A stretch of 64,000 nucleotides of DNA, from the NCBI RefSeq assembly GCF_012927105.1, contig NZ_JABBFV010000006.1, forward strand, positions 1-64,000, read 5' to 3'. Each line of letters begins with the position of its first letter. Within the stretch, counting starts at the first letter, position 1. Below, one piece after another: positions 16,096 through 27,279 of the stretch. The notes under the pieces were generated by a model, which was not told where the DNA came from, ran no database searches, and saw only the letters and a program-made list of their open reading frames with translations. A program made the translations under genes and the position numbers. The stretch is from Sphingobium psychrophilum (GTDB taxonomy: Bacteria; Pseudomonadota; Alphaproteobacteria; Sphingomonadales; Sphingomonadaceae).

Positions 16096-17757
16096 ATGAA
16101 AACCGCCCTCGCCCTTGCTGCCATGACGGCGTTGTTGCTGCCAGCCGCTCTTCCGGCCCAGAACGCCGCCGAACCGGTCTTCACCCCCGCCGCCATGCGC
16201 GCCCATGTCGAATTTCTCGCCGACGATCTGTTGAAAGGCCGCGACACCGGCAGCGAAGGGCATGAGATCGCCGCCCGCTACGTCGCCAGCCAGTTTGATG
16301 GCCTCGGCCTGAAACCCGCCGGCGACAACAATGCAAATGGGGTCAGTTGGCTCCAGCGCATCACCTTCCAGAAAACCGAATTTGGCAAGACCCCCGCCAC
16401 CCTGACCGTCACCAGCCCCGCCGGTGCAAAAAGCTTCACCCATGCCGGCGACGTGATCCTCGGCATCAACGCCGACCAACCACATCTTGACGTCACCGCG
16501 CCGCTGGTCTTCGTCGGCTATGGCCTTGAAAATGCGCGACTTGGCCTCAACGACTATGCCGGCCTCGACGTGAAGGGGAAAATTGTCGTCACCCTGCGCG
16601 GCTATCCCAAAGGGCTGCCGAGCGAGGAGGGCGCACACCTCTCCGCCACCAAGGGGAAGATCGCCGAATCCCATGGCGCGATCGGCATGATCGCGCTGAA
16701 CACGCTCCAGTCGGCCAAGGCGCGTCCCTGGGCGCGAATGGTGCAATTCGCCGACGAACCCGACTTCACCTGGGTTTCGCCCGATGGCGTGCCCTTCAAC
16801 GCCGCGCCGGGCCTGCGCGCCTCCGCCATGCTCAATGATCCGGCGGCGCAGGCCGTGTTCGCCGGTGCGCCCGCGACCATCGCCGCGATCCGCAAGACCG
16901 CCGACAAGGCGGGCGGCAAGCCGAAGGGTTTTGCGCTCAAGACCAGCGTGACGATCAAGGCCGACACGGTCAGCGAGCGTGTCACCAGCCCCAATGTCGT
17001 TGCAATCCTACCCGGTAGCGACCCCAAGCTTAAAGACGAATATGTCGTCCTGTCCGCCCATCTCGACCATATCGGTGTCAGTGCCGCCAAGCCCGGCGAC
17101 GCAGCCGATAAGGATCGGATCAACAATGGCGCGCTGGACAATGGCGCTGGCATCGCGACCATGTTGGAGGTCGCGCGCGCCATGGCGCAGGCACCGGACA
17201 AACCGCGCCGCTCAATCATCTTCCTCGCCTCCACGGCGGAAGAAAAGGGGCTGCTCGGTGCCGACTATTATGCCCGCCATCCCAGCGTCCCGGTCAAACA
17301 GATCGTCGGCAATGTCGATCTCGACATGCCCTTGCTGCTCTATCCCTTCACCGACCTCATCGCCTTCGGCGCGGATCATTCCACCCTGGGGCCGATCGTG
17401 GCCAAGGCGGTCGCGCCCATGGGTGTGAAGCTCTCCCCCGATCCGATGCCGCAAGAAACGATCTTCGTGCGCTCGGACCATTATATGTTCGTGAAACAAG
17501 GCGTGCCCGCCGTCTTCCTCGCGACCGGCTATGCCAATGGCGGCGAAAAGGCGTGGGGCGACTTTCTGGGCGGTGCCTATCACCATCCTGGCGACGACAT
17601 GCGCCAAAAGATCGACTGGACCGCCGGCGCGCGCTTTGCGGAGGCCAATTACCGCATCACCCGCGCCATGGCGGACGGCGACGCGCCGCCGCGCTGGTTC
17701 GCCAAGGATTTCTTCGGTGACCTGTTCGCCCCACAGGCGGAGAAGGCCCCCCACTAA
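16096..17757 (+). CDS. M28-family zinc aminopeptidase with PA domain
   Basis: A 553-residue exported peptidase with a signal peptide (residues 1-21, ending LPAQ). A protease-associated insert lies at about residues 130-260. The M28 catalytic core has the two-zinc ligands in order: His in LSAHLDHIG (about 321), Asp in ALDNGAG (about 348), Glu-Glu in TAEEKG (about 381), Asp in NVDLDM and His in AYHHPGDD (about 496). It would remove N-terminal residues from peptides in the periplasm. It is divergent from the M16 peptidase gene 180 bases away and upstream of clpB, but separated from it by a probable heat-shock promoter. Confidence 0.92.
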   Translation: MKTALALAAMTALLLPAALPAQNAAEPVFTPAAMRAHVEFLADDLLKGRDTGSEGHEIAARYVASQFDGLGLKPAGDNNANGVSWLQRITFQKTEFGKTPATLTVTSPAGAKSFTHAGDVILGINADQPHLDVTAPLVFVGYGLENARLGLNDYAGLDVKGKIVVTLRGYPKGLPSEEGAHLSATKGKIAESHGAIGMIALNTLQSAKARPWARMVQFADEPDFTWVSPDGVPFNAAPGLRASAMLNDPAAQAVFAGAPATIAAIRKTADKAGGKPKGFALKTSVTIKADTVSERVTSPNVVAILPGSDPKLKDEYVVLSAHLDHIGVSAAKPGDAADKDRINNGALDNGAGIATMLEVARAMAQAPDKPRRSIIFLASTAEEKGLLGADYYARHPSVPVKQIVGNVDLDMPLLLYPFTDLIAFGADHSTLGPIVAKAVAPMGVKLSPDPMPQETIFVRSDHYMFVKQGVPAVFLATGYANGGEKAWGDFLGGAYHHPGDDMRQKIDWTAGARFAEANYRITRAMADGDAPPRWFAKDFFGDLFAPQAEKAPH

Positions 17758-17776
17758 GGAGAATCACGCATCGCCC

Positions 17777-17804
17777 CTTGTGTGCTTTTTGAGCAACACT
17801 ACAT
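17777..17804 (+). promoter_or_regulatory. Candidate heat-shock (sigma32) promoter of clpB
   Basis: CTTG at 17777-17780, followed about 17 bases later by ACTACAT, resembles the alphaproteobacterial sigma32 pattern (CTTG, spacer of 17-18, CYTATNT) with mismatches in the -10. It sits 29 bases before the clpB start. ClpB is a classic sigma32 target, which is the main reason for proposing it. Confidence 0.3.
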
Positions 17805-17832
17805 CAGCAGCATCTGATGTGAGTGGGATAAC

Positions 17833-20412
<2,580 letters not shown>

Positions 20413-20417
20413 GGAAG

Positions 20418-20449
20418 AAAGGCCCGCCGATCGATTCGGCGGGCCTTTT
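20418..20449 (+). terminator. Factor-independent terminator of clpB
   Basis: AAAGGCCCGCCGA and TCGGCGGGCCTTTT form a 13-bp GC-rich stem with a short loop and a run of T, starting 5 bases after the clpB stop. Confidence 0.9.
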
Positions 20450-20479
20450 CCCGAATGGCGTATCGAAAAGCGAAAGCAA

Positions 20480-20737
20480 TCAGCCGCTGGGGTTCATGCC
20501 CGCGCGGCTGCGGGTAATCAAATCGTCGGCGTCACGATTCTGCTGCTCGCTCATCGCCCGCCATTCTGCATTGGTCTTGCAGATGCGCTCCTTGCGCACC
20601 AGCGATCCGGTGACGGCGATTCGCTTGCAACGGGTCGCGCTGGGATCGTTGCGATCCAGCGCTGGCTTGTCCTGCGCCAGGGCGGGCATCGCCATGGCGA
20701 ACAGGCTGGCGGCAATCATGCTTTTCAAAATAGGCAC
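20480..20737 (-). CDS. Small secreted two-cysteine protein
   Basis: An 85-residue protein with a clear signal peptide (residues 1-21, ending PALAQ). The mature part has two Cys in the pattern TRCKRIAVTGSLVRKERICK, followed by TNAEW. The GTG start at 20737 has GGGAG 8 bases upstream. A second protein in this window (33693-33953) has the same pattern, so they form a small family of periplasmic proteins, probably with one disulfide. I cannot name a function. Confidence 0.75.
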   Translation of the reverse strand: MPILKSMIAASLFAMAMPALAQDKPALDRNDPSATRCKRIAVTGSLVRKERICKTNAEWRAMSEQQNRDADDLITRSRAGMNPSG

Positions 20738-20807
20738 CTATTATCTCCCAGGAAAGGCGGCCTGGCCGGTCCCGCCTCTCCGCATGAACCCCGCTGCCTG
20801 CCGTCGA

Positions 20808-22088
20808 TCAGATGGTCGAGCGGACGTCGTTCGTCTTACTCGCATCGGCTGTGGCATAGAATTGCTTCAATAATTGCTGTTCTTCAAGCGACAAATGCGG
20901 GTTCCACACGTCGAATATCAACACAGCGCGCACATGTTCGCTCTCGTTCCACGCTTCATGCTCGATCGTGTCGTCGAAAGCGAAGGCGACGCCTTCTTCC
21001 CAGGCCCGCGTTTCGAAGCCGACCCGAAAGAAACAGCCCGGCGGCACGACCAGTGGCAGATGGACGATGGCGCGGCTGTTGGTGACGCCGGTATGGGCGG
21101 GAATCCGGCTTTTGGGCTTGAGCAGCGAAAAGAAGGCCGACGGCGCGCGCCCCGGAATGTCGGCGCGGGGCAATGCCTCCAGCGCCGCGACCGTTTGCGG
21201 ACAGGCGGCGCAGACCGCTTCGTTGCGCACGCCATATTCCCACAGGAAGGACGCGCCCCAGTCGAGCGATCCGTCGAGCGCCGTCCACTTATTCTCCGGC
21301 GTCCCGGCCTCCTGCCGCACATAGGGTCGGACCGTGCCGCCATCTTTGGCGATCATCGCCAGAAACTCGGCGCGAATCGCATCGGTCTGCGCCTCCAGTT
21401 GCGCTATCCACGGGAAATGTCCGCGATCGAAAAATTCGTCGGCGGGCAGGAAGGGGTAATGCAGGCCGGAACACTGGTTCTGATAGAGGGTGCGGCGGCC
21501 GAACTCTCTGTCGAGGCAGGCCTGGAACCGGCGTTGCGTCACCGCGTCGGCTTGGCCCAACCGATCGCCCAGCCCGGCTTCGACGAAGGCGGCGAAGCGG
21601 GCATGATGGTCGCTGACGAAATGGCGCGCCTGCGCCAATGTCTCGCCCAACTGGGGCGGAATGTCGGTCATGCCGCTCGTCAGCGCCAGCACCTTGTTCC
21701 AACTGTCGGCCGCGCCCTGCGCCTCGTCCAGCCGTTGCTGCAATTGCGCCATGCGGATCTGCGCCATCAGGTTGCGCTGGTCGATGGTGATCGCCCGGTT
21801 CAGCGCCGCCCGTTCAGCCTCCACCGCGCCCAGGCCCCGTTCGGCCGACGCCACGTTCATCCAGAGCGCCGCTTCGCCCGGATCGGCCTGCGCCGCGGCC
21901 TGGAACTGGGTGCGTGCGCCAGCAAAATCGCCGCGATCCAGCGCGATCAGTCCCAGCAGGTTCAGCAACTGTGGCTCACCCGGCTGGCGCGCCAGTGCCT
22001 CCCCCAATATACGCTCCGCCTCCGCCGCCCGGCCCTGCCGCCGCGCTTCGATGGCTTGTTGCAACAAGCGTCCGATCGTCACATCCAT
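20808..22088 (-). CDS. TPR protein with aspartyl/asparaginyl beta-hydroxylase domain
   Basis: A 426-residue protein. Residues 1-150 are tetratricopeptide repeats (AERILGEALARQPGEPQLLN, FAGARTQFQAAAQADPGEA). The C-terminal half is an aspartyl/asparaginyl beta-hydroxylase domain of the 2-oxoglutarate/Fe(II) type, with the iron ligands in IPAHTGVTN and IEHEAWNESEHVRAVLIFDV and the oxoglutarate-binding Arg just after the second His. It would hydroxylate Asp/Asn side chains or a related substrate. The ATG at 22088 follows GGGGGGC; the long upstream frame is antisense to the neighbouring gene. It is divergent from a sulfotransferase-like gene 111 bases away. Confidence 0.88.
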   Translation of the reverse strand: MDVTIGRLLQQAIEARRQGRAAEAERILGEALARQPGEPQLLNLLGLIALDRGDFAGARTQFQAAAQADPGEAALWMNVASAERGLGAVEAERAALNRAITIDQRNLMAQIRMAQLQQRLDEAQGAADSWNKVLALTSGMTDIPPQLGETLAQARHFVSDHHARFAAFVEAGLGDRLGQADAVTQRRFQACLDREFGRRTLYQNQCSGLHYPFLPADEFFDRGHFPWIAQLEAQTDAIRAEFLAMIAKDGGTVRPYVRQEAGTPENKWTALDGSLDWGASFLWEYGVRNEAVCAACPQTVAALEALPRADIPGRAPSAFFSLLKPKSRIPAHTGVTNSRAIVHLPLVVPPGCFFRVGFETRAWEEGVAFAFDDTIEHEAWNESEHVRAVLIFDVWNPHLSLEEQQLLKQFYATADASKTNDVRSTI

Positions 22089-22199
22089 AAAGCCCCCCAG
22101 CTTCTTGCCCATCATCGCTATCACAAGCGGATGCGCTGGCAAGTGGGCTAAAGTCCCCACGCCTTGTTCGCCGCCCAAACCCGTGCGAAAGCTGGAGCC

Positions 22200-23234
22200 A
22201 TGACCTTCACCCCTCTGCCGATCCGCGACGTTATGGGCAGTGCCGAATGGCTCGCCCACCGCTATGATCCGGGCCATGATGCTTTTCACATGCGCCGCGT
22301 CGCGCGGGCGCGCCACGCCGCGCTGCCCTTCCTGACCGACCAGCATCTGGGCGAGGCGGATGCCCCGCTGGTGCTGCGCCGCGCCGATGCGATGGCGCAG
22401 GCGCCGGCCCCTGCGCCCATCCATTTCATTTTTCATTCGGCCTATTGTTGCTCGACCCTGCTCGCCGCCGCCTTCGACCATCCGGGTGTCGCGATGGGGC
22501 TGAAGGAGCCGGTGCTGCTCAACGACCTGATTGGCTGGCGGCACCGCGGCGCGAAAGGGCCGGACGTCGCGCGGGTTCTGGACGAGGGGCTGCGCCTGCT
22601 CGCGCGGCCCTTCGCGCCGGACGAGGCGGTGGTGGTGAAGCCCTCCAACATCGTCAATCCGCTGATCCCGGCGATCCTGGCGCTACGGCCCCAGGCGTGC
22701 GCGCTGCTGCTCCATGCCCCGCTCGACGCCTATCTCGCCTCGATCGCGCGCAAGGGCATGTGGGGACGGCTGTGGGTGCGCGACCTGTTTGGCAAGCTGC
22801 TGCGTGAAGGGATGCTGGCCCCGTTGGGGATCGCGCCCGACGAGTATCTGGGCCTCACCGACATCCAGGTCGCGGCCGCCGGCTGGCTGGCGCAGCAACG
22901 GCAGTTTCAGGATATCGCCCTGAAGCTGGGCGATCGGGTGGCAACGCTCGACAGCGACATGCTGGTCGCCCGCCCGGCGGACAGTCTTGCGGCGCTCGCC
23001 CGGCTGTTCGGCCTGGCGCTGGACGCCAGCGCGATCGCGGGCATCGTCAACGGACCGATCTTCGCCCGCAACGCCAAGGATGGCGGCGATTTCGCGCCCG
23101 GCCAGCGCGCGCAGGACGCACGGCGCGGCCTGGAACTCCATGGCGAGGAGGTGGAGAAGGTCGCACACTGGGCGCGGGCGCTGGCGGACAAGGGCGGTAT
23201 TGCGATGACCTTGCCCAATCCGTTGCTGGGCTGA
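22200..23234 (+). CDS. Sulfotransferase-like protein
   Basis: A 344-residue cytoplasmic protein. The segment HFIFHSAYCCSTLLAAAFDH (about residues 77-96) resembles the 5'-phosphosulfate-binding loop of sulfotransferases (S-x-R-S-G-T/S-T-L-L), although the Arg and Gly are replaced. Further on, VVVKPSNIVNPLIPAILAL resembles the 3'-phosphate-binding segment. No signal peptide or membrane helix is seen. It is next to a TPR-hydroxylase gene; such TPR/sulfotransferase/hydroxylase genes occur together in other bacteria. The altered loop makes sulfotransferase activity uncertain. ATG 22200 has GGAG 5 bases upstream. Confidence 0.65.
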   Translation: MTFTPLPIRDVMGSAEWLAHRYDPGHDAFHMRRVARARHAALPFLTDQHLGEADAPLVLRRADAMAQAPAPAPIHFIFHSAYCCSTLLAAAFDHPGVAMGLKEPVLLNDLIGWRHRGAKGPDVARVLDEGLRLLARPFAPDEAVVVKPSNIVNPLIPAILALRPQACALLLHAPLDAYLASIARKGMWGRLWVRDLFGKLLREGMLAPLGIAPDEYLGLTDIQVAAAGWLAQQRQFQDIALKLGDRVATLDSDMLVARPADSLAALARLFGLALDASAIAGIVNGPIFARNAKDGGDFAPGQRAQDARRGLELHGEEVEKVAHWARALADKGGIAMTLPNPLLG

Positions 23235-23276
23235 TCATCCGCTTCGGCGGTCTTGCTGCTCGCTCTGGCATAAAGA

Positions 23277-23310
23277 AAGGGGCCGGTGTCGCCACCGGCC
23301 CCTCCTTTTT
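23277..23310. terminator. Bidirectional terminator between convergent genes
   Basis: AAGGGGCCGGTG-TCG-CCACCGGCCCCT followed by TTTTT on the + strand, and AAAG-bearing flanks that give T residues on the minus strand. It lies between the convergent sulfotransferase-like and TonB receptor genes. Confidence 0.88.
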
Positions 23311-23328
23311 CATGCCTGATCGAAAGGA

Positions 23329-26319
23329 TCAGAAGCGGAACTTCACCGAAGCGGCATAGCGGCGGCCCAGCGCGTCGTAGGTCGACGGATAGACGTTGCC
23401 GCTGTTGTAGGAGGTCGAACCGATGGTCGAACCCACAACCTTGGGCTTGTTGTTCAGCGCGTTCTGCATCGTCAGGGTCAACGTCAGGTTGTCCGTGATG
23501 TGGAACCGGCCGGTCAGGTCGAAATAATGTTCGGCCGGAATCTTGCGGAATTCCGGGTCGATCATGCAGCCGTCTGGATCAGCACCTTCTGGATCGGTGC
23601 AGCCTGCGCCAACCGCAGCGGCCAGATCGTCGTCATAGGCGGCGGGCTCATAGCTTACGCCGTCGATGTAGCGCCACAGCAGCGACACGTCGAAGTCCTT
23701 GAATGCCAGCGTGCTGCGCTGCGAGAACTGCCATTCGGGCTGAATGGAGGCGCAGTTGACCGAGTAGAAGCCGGTGCATTCGCGGTTCAGCGACGATGGC
23801 GACGCCTGGAACTTCGAGCTGCCCGTCCAGTTGCCGTTCAGGCTGAGCGACAGCTTGGCGAAGCCGATGTCACGATCATAGTTGAGCGTGAGGTCGACGC
23901 CGTCGGTCTTGAGCGTGCCAAGGTTCGACAGGCCCAGGAACAGGCCCCCCGTGGTGGTCGATTCGCCGAACAGGTTACCCGACGCAGGGTTGCGGCGGAT
24001 GATCGTGCAAGCCGGATCGCTGGCGCTGGCGGCCGACAGATTGTCGAAGCAGGCGCTGATCGCGTCGCCAGGGGTCGGCGTGGTGATCGCCCCGGTGACC
24101 TTGATGTTGTAATAATCGACGGTCGCCGAGAAGCCGGGGATGAAGTCGGGCTGGAACACAGCACCGATCTTCCAGCTGTTCGACTTTTCTGGACCAACCG
24201 ACAGGTTGCCGCCCGACGTGGCGTTGATCTGGCCGGCCGGATCATTCTCGATCAGGCCCAGATAATCGCCGCCGCCCTGCGCGGTGCAGACTGCGGCCAG
24301 ATTGGCGTTGGTCAGCGGTGCCGATCCGGCGCACGGATCGATCGACAGGTTGGTCAGGCCGGTATTGTTGGGCGCGAACAGTTCGGCGATGTTGGGCGCA
24401 CGCACGGCGCGTGCATAGTTACCGCGGATCTTGATCGCATCCACCGGGGTCCAGCTGCCGCCGACATTCCAGGTCCAGGTTTCGTAGCCCGGCGAACCGG
24501 CAGCATCGATGCTGTACTTGGAATAGCGTGCGCCACCCTGGACGGTCAGGTCCTGGAAGAATGGCTTGTCCTGCACCAGCGGCACAACGAGTTCGCCATA
24601 GGCTTCATAGACGTCATAGCCGCCTGCAATGTTCGGCGCAGCGCCGCCGGCGCCGCCCAGATCACCCGACTGCGACAGCAAATCGGATTCCTGCGAGGCC
24701 TGGTACTTGCGATATTCGCCACCGATGGCGAAGCCGACGGCGTCGCCCGCCCAGGGAGCGGTCAAGCCGAAGTCGCCGCTGATCAAGCCCTTGACCTGTG
24801 CCAGCGAGGTCTTGGTCGCGATCTGGCTGTTGGCCGTCAGATAGCTGTTCATCGAGTCGGTGATCGAACCGTCCGCGCCAAAGGCGTTGAGCGGGACGCA
24901 GCCATTGGTGTCGGTCAGGCAGGCATCGGTGCTGGTCGCCAGCAGAGCCTGGCGGACGCGGCTGTTCAGCCAGTAACCCGTCTGGGTCTGGATATTTTCC
25001 GATTCGCCATAGGCGCCCGAAACATCCCAGCTGATCGAATCGGTGATGCCGCCACGCGCGCCGAGCTTATAGTCGAAGAAGGTGGTGGTGAATTCCGAAA
25101 CGCGCGGCCCCAATTCGGTCGCACGACGCGAGAAGGTCGTGGTGAACTGGCGATAGTTCGGGTCCGACGTGCTGGTGGCGGCGGCGGCCGCGCTGCACTG
25201 GGCAACGGTCAGCGACTGGATGCCGGCGAGGCCTGCATTGAAGTCGTTGTTGGCGCAGAAAGCGGTGCGCTGGGCGGCGGTCAGATAGGGATTGCTGACC
25301 GGAACCTGGACGCTGAGGCCGAAAGAGCCCGACGGCGCGATGATCGTGTTGACCGTGTTCTTCGAGAAGATGCCACGGCTGTAGACTTCGACCGCGTCGC
25401 TGATCTCATATTTGGCCGAACCGAACATGTTGAACCGTTCGAACGGCGTCTGGAAGATGTTGTACGGGTTGAAGTTGAAGGCGTCGAACGCGCTGGTCGG
25501 GCGGAAGGCGGTGCCGTCTGCGGTGACCTGGCGGGTGCCGAGCGCGCCCAGCGAGAAGCGCGACGGGGTCGCCGTGCCCGAACCGCCGATTGCGCCGCTG
25601 TAGGAATCGATATTGTCGACCGAGAAGTCGCGGCCGCCCTGATAGACCGGGTCCGACTGCTGGTAGCCGATCGCGAACACCACGTTGCCGCGGCCGTCGT
25701 CGAAATTGGCACCCATGGTCACGTCGGCGCGGACGTAGTTGCCGTCGCCTTCATCGGTGATCTGGTTCGAGAAATTCGCTTCCAGGCCCGAGAAGTCGGA
25801 CTTGGTCACGAAGTTGACGACGCCCGAAATCGCGTCCGCACCATAGGTGGTCGATGCGCCGCCGGTCAGCACGTCGACGCGCTCGACCAGAGCGACGGGG
25901 ACGTTGTTAAGGTCGAAACGGCCGTTCAGTTCGGCGGGGACCATACGGTCGCCGTCGAGCAGGACGAGGTTGCGGTTGGAACCCAGGCCGCGCAGGTTGA
26001 CGAACGAAGCGCCGCCATTGCCGTTGTTGACGGCCGAACCGATGCTGGGGACGATGCCCGGAATTTCACGCAGAATATCTTCTGCGGTGTTGTTCTGCTT
26101 CAGTTCGATCTGGTCTGCGGTCGTCGTCAGCACAGGGTTCGACTGCGCCAGGTTCGGATTCTTGATCAGCGATCCGGTGACGATGATGGTGTCACCCGCT
26201 TCGGCTTCCGCCGCCTGCGGTGCGTCCTGTGCGAACGCAGCCGTCGCGATCAGCGACGCGCCCAGAATCGCCGGTGCGGCGCTGGCACGCAATAGTGCCC
26301 TCTTCGAAAATGTTTTCAC
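23329..26319 (-). CDS. TonB-dependent outer-membrane receptor
   Basis: A 996-residue ligand-gated porin. It has a signal peptide ending TAAFAQ, a short acidic linker, a TonB-box-like IIVTGSLI, a plug domain (about residues 55-175, with LREIPGIVP and VLTGGASTTYGADAISG), then a 22-strand barrel ending in the conserved C-terminal Phe (ASVKFRF). It belongs to the large sphingomonad group of oar/colicin-type receptors with long Ala/Gly-rich loops and paired Cys. GTG 26319 is preferred because AAGGGA lies 7 bases upstream and the signal peptide begins there. The ligand cannot be inferred; no sugar or metal genes adjoin it. Confidence 0.92.
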   Translation of the reverse strand: MKTFSKRALLRASAAPAILGASLIATAAFAQDAPQAAEAEAGDTIIVTGSLIKNPNLAQSNPVLTTTADQIELKQNNTAEDILREIPGIVPSIGSAVNNGNGGASFVNLRGLGSNRNLVLLDGDRMVPAELNGRFDLNNVPVALVERVDVLTGGASTTYGADAISGVVNFVTKSDFSGLEANFSNQITDEGDGNYVRADVTMGANFDDGRGNVVFAIGYQQSDPVYQGGRDFSVDNIDSYSGAIGGSGTATPSRFSLGALGTRQVTADGTAFRPTSAFDAFNFNPYNIFQTPFERFNMFGSAKYEISDAVEVYSRGIFSKNTVNTIIAPSGSFGLSVQVPVSNPYLTAAQRTAFCANNDFNAGLAGIQSLTVAQCSAAAAATSTSDPNYRQFTTTFSRRATELGPRVSEFTTTFFDYKLGARGGITDSISWDVSGAYGESENIQTQTGYWLNSRVRQALLATSTDACLTDTNGCVPLNAFGADGSITDSMNSYLTANSQIATKTSLAQVKGLISGDFGLTAPWAGDAVGFAIGGEYRKYQASQESDLLSQSGDLGGAGGAAPNIAGGYDVYEAYGELVVPLVQDKPFFQDLTVQGGARYSKYSIDAAGSPGYETWTWNVGGSWTPVDAIKIRGNYARAVRAPNIAELFAPNNTGLTNLSIDPCAGSAPLTNANLAAVCTAQGGGDYLGLIENDPAGQINATSGGNLSVGPEKSNSWKIGAVFQPDFIPGFSATVDYYNIKVTGAITTPTPGDAISACFDNLSAASASDPACTIIRRNPASGNLFGESTTTGGLFLGLSNLGTLKTDGVDLTLNYDRDIGFAKLSLSLNGNWTGSSKFQASPSSLNRECTGFYSVNCASIQPEWQFSQRSTLAFKDFDVSLLWRYIDGVSYEPAAYDDDLAAAVGAGCTDPEGADPDGCMIDPEFRKIPAEHYFDLTGRFHITDNLTLTLTMQNALNNKPKVVGSTIGSTSYNSGNVYPSTYDALGRRYAASVKFRF

Positions 26320-26715
26320 GGTCCAGTCCCTTGCTCTGGAGTTTGGCAGATAGCCTGCCACAGATGTGGCCCGTACAGAGGGATATGGTGCCCGACAGCG
26401 ATCCCCCCATATGGATGGCCGCGAAACTGCGCGGGGTTCAGGGCGCTGTAAAGCGGTGGAAAAGGGCGATGACCGCTTTTGGAGGCGGCTGTATCATAAA
26501 TGCAACAAGCATCCACACGCTCTGTTTTACGCCTGTATTGCAAGATAATTACGCGAAGTTACAACAGGATGTAGCAATCATGCATCATGGTGCAGTGCAA
26601 CCTACCGATTGTGGCGCTGTCCGGTGCGCGGATCTGGCGGGACTGTCATATTGACGACATCTTTTACGGGTGCATGCTAATGGGCATCAGACGGTTCGGA
26701 CAAGGAAGAGCGGAT
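26320..26715. other. Long upstream region between divergent genes
   Basis: About 400 bases between the TonB receptor and the secreted protein gene. It holds no convincing gene on either strand. The stretch around 26530-26600 is notably A/T-rich for this genome (GATAATTACGCGAAGTTAC, ATCATGCATCATGG) and probably contains the promoters of both genes. I could not pick out a specific site. Confidence 0.5.
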
Positions 26716-27276
26716 ATGAATGGCAAGCGCGACGGGATTCTGGTGCTATCCCTATGCCTTCTGGCCGGGCCGCTCGTCATCGGTCAGGCGCAGGCCGCGC
26801 CCAAGCAGCAGCCCCGGCCGGAAATCTTCACCAACCTGCTCCAATGCCGCACCCTAACGGATAATGCCGCGCGCCTGGCCTGTTTCGACCAGCAGGTCGG
26901 CGCGATGGACGCGGCCGCCCAGCGTGACGAGGTGGTGGTGCTCGACAAGAGCGAACTCAACAAAACGCGCAAGACGCTGTTCGGCTTCTCCTTCCCCAAA
27001 CTGCCTTTCCTGGGCGGTGGTGACGATGAGGCCGGCGACAAGCCGCAGGCAGAAGGCGTCACCCATATCGACGCCACGATCGCGTCGGTCCGCAGCCTGG
27101 GCTATGGCAAGTGGCAGATCGGCCTGGAGGACGGCGCCCAATGGATGACGACCGAGGCGATGACCGCGCGCGATCCCAAGCCGGGCCAGAAGATCGAGTT
27201 GAAGCGGGCCGCCATGGGCAGCTTCATGGGTAAGGTGGAGGGCGGCCGGGCCGTGCGAATGAAGCGGGTGAGCTGA
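26716..27276 (+). CDS. Secreted hypothetical protein with CxxL...RLACFD motif
   Basis: A 186-residue exported protein with a signal peptide (residues 1-27, ending QAQA). Just after it is the segment LLQCRTLTDNAARLACFDQQ, a short Cys motif found at the N-terminus of many unrelated exported proteins, including T6SS-associated VasI. A linker and a small beta-rich C-terminal domain follow (ATIASVRSLGYGKWQIGLED). The ATG at 26716 has AAGGAAGAG upstream. Function unknown; probably periplasmic. It is convergent with the M23 peptidase gene, 3 bases away. Confidence 0.75.
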   Translation: MNGKRDGILVLSLCLLAGPLVIGQAQAAPKQQPRPEIFTNLLQCRTLTDNAARLACFDQQVGAMDAAAQRDEVVVLDKSELNKTRKTLFGFSFPKLPFLGGGDDEAGDKPQAEGVTHIDATIASVRSLGYGKWQIGLEDGAQWMTTEAMTARDPKPGQKIELKRAAMGSFMGKVEGGRAVRMKRVS

Positions 27277-27279
27277 CCC

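Noticed and set aside
23500..26295. A 931-codon open frame antisense to the TonB receptor
   Set aside because: It mirrors the codons of a clear TonB receptor in a GC-rich genome, where antisense frames stay open. The product is Arg/Ala/Gly-rich with no domain.
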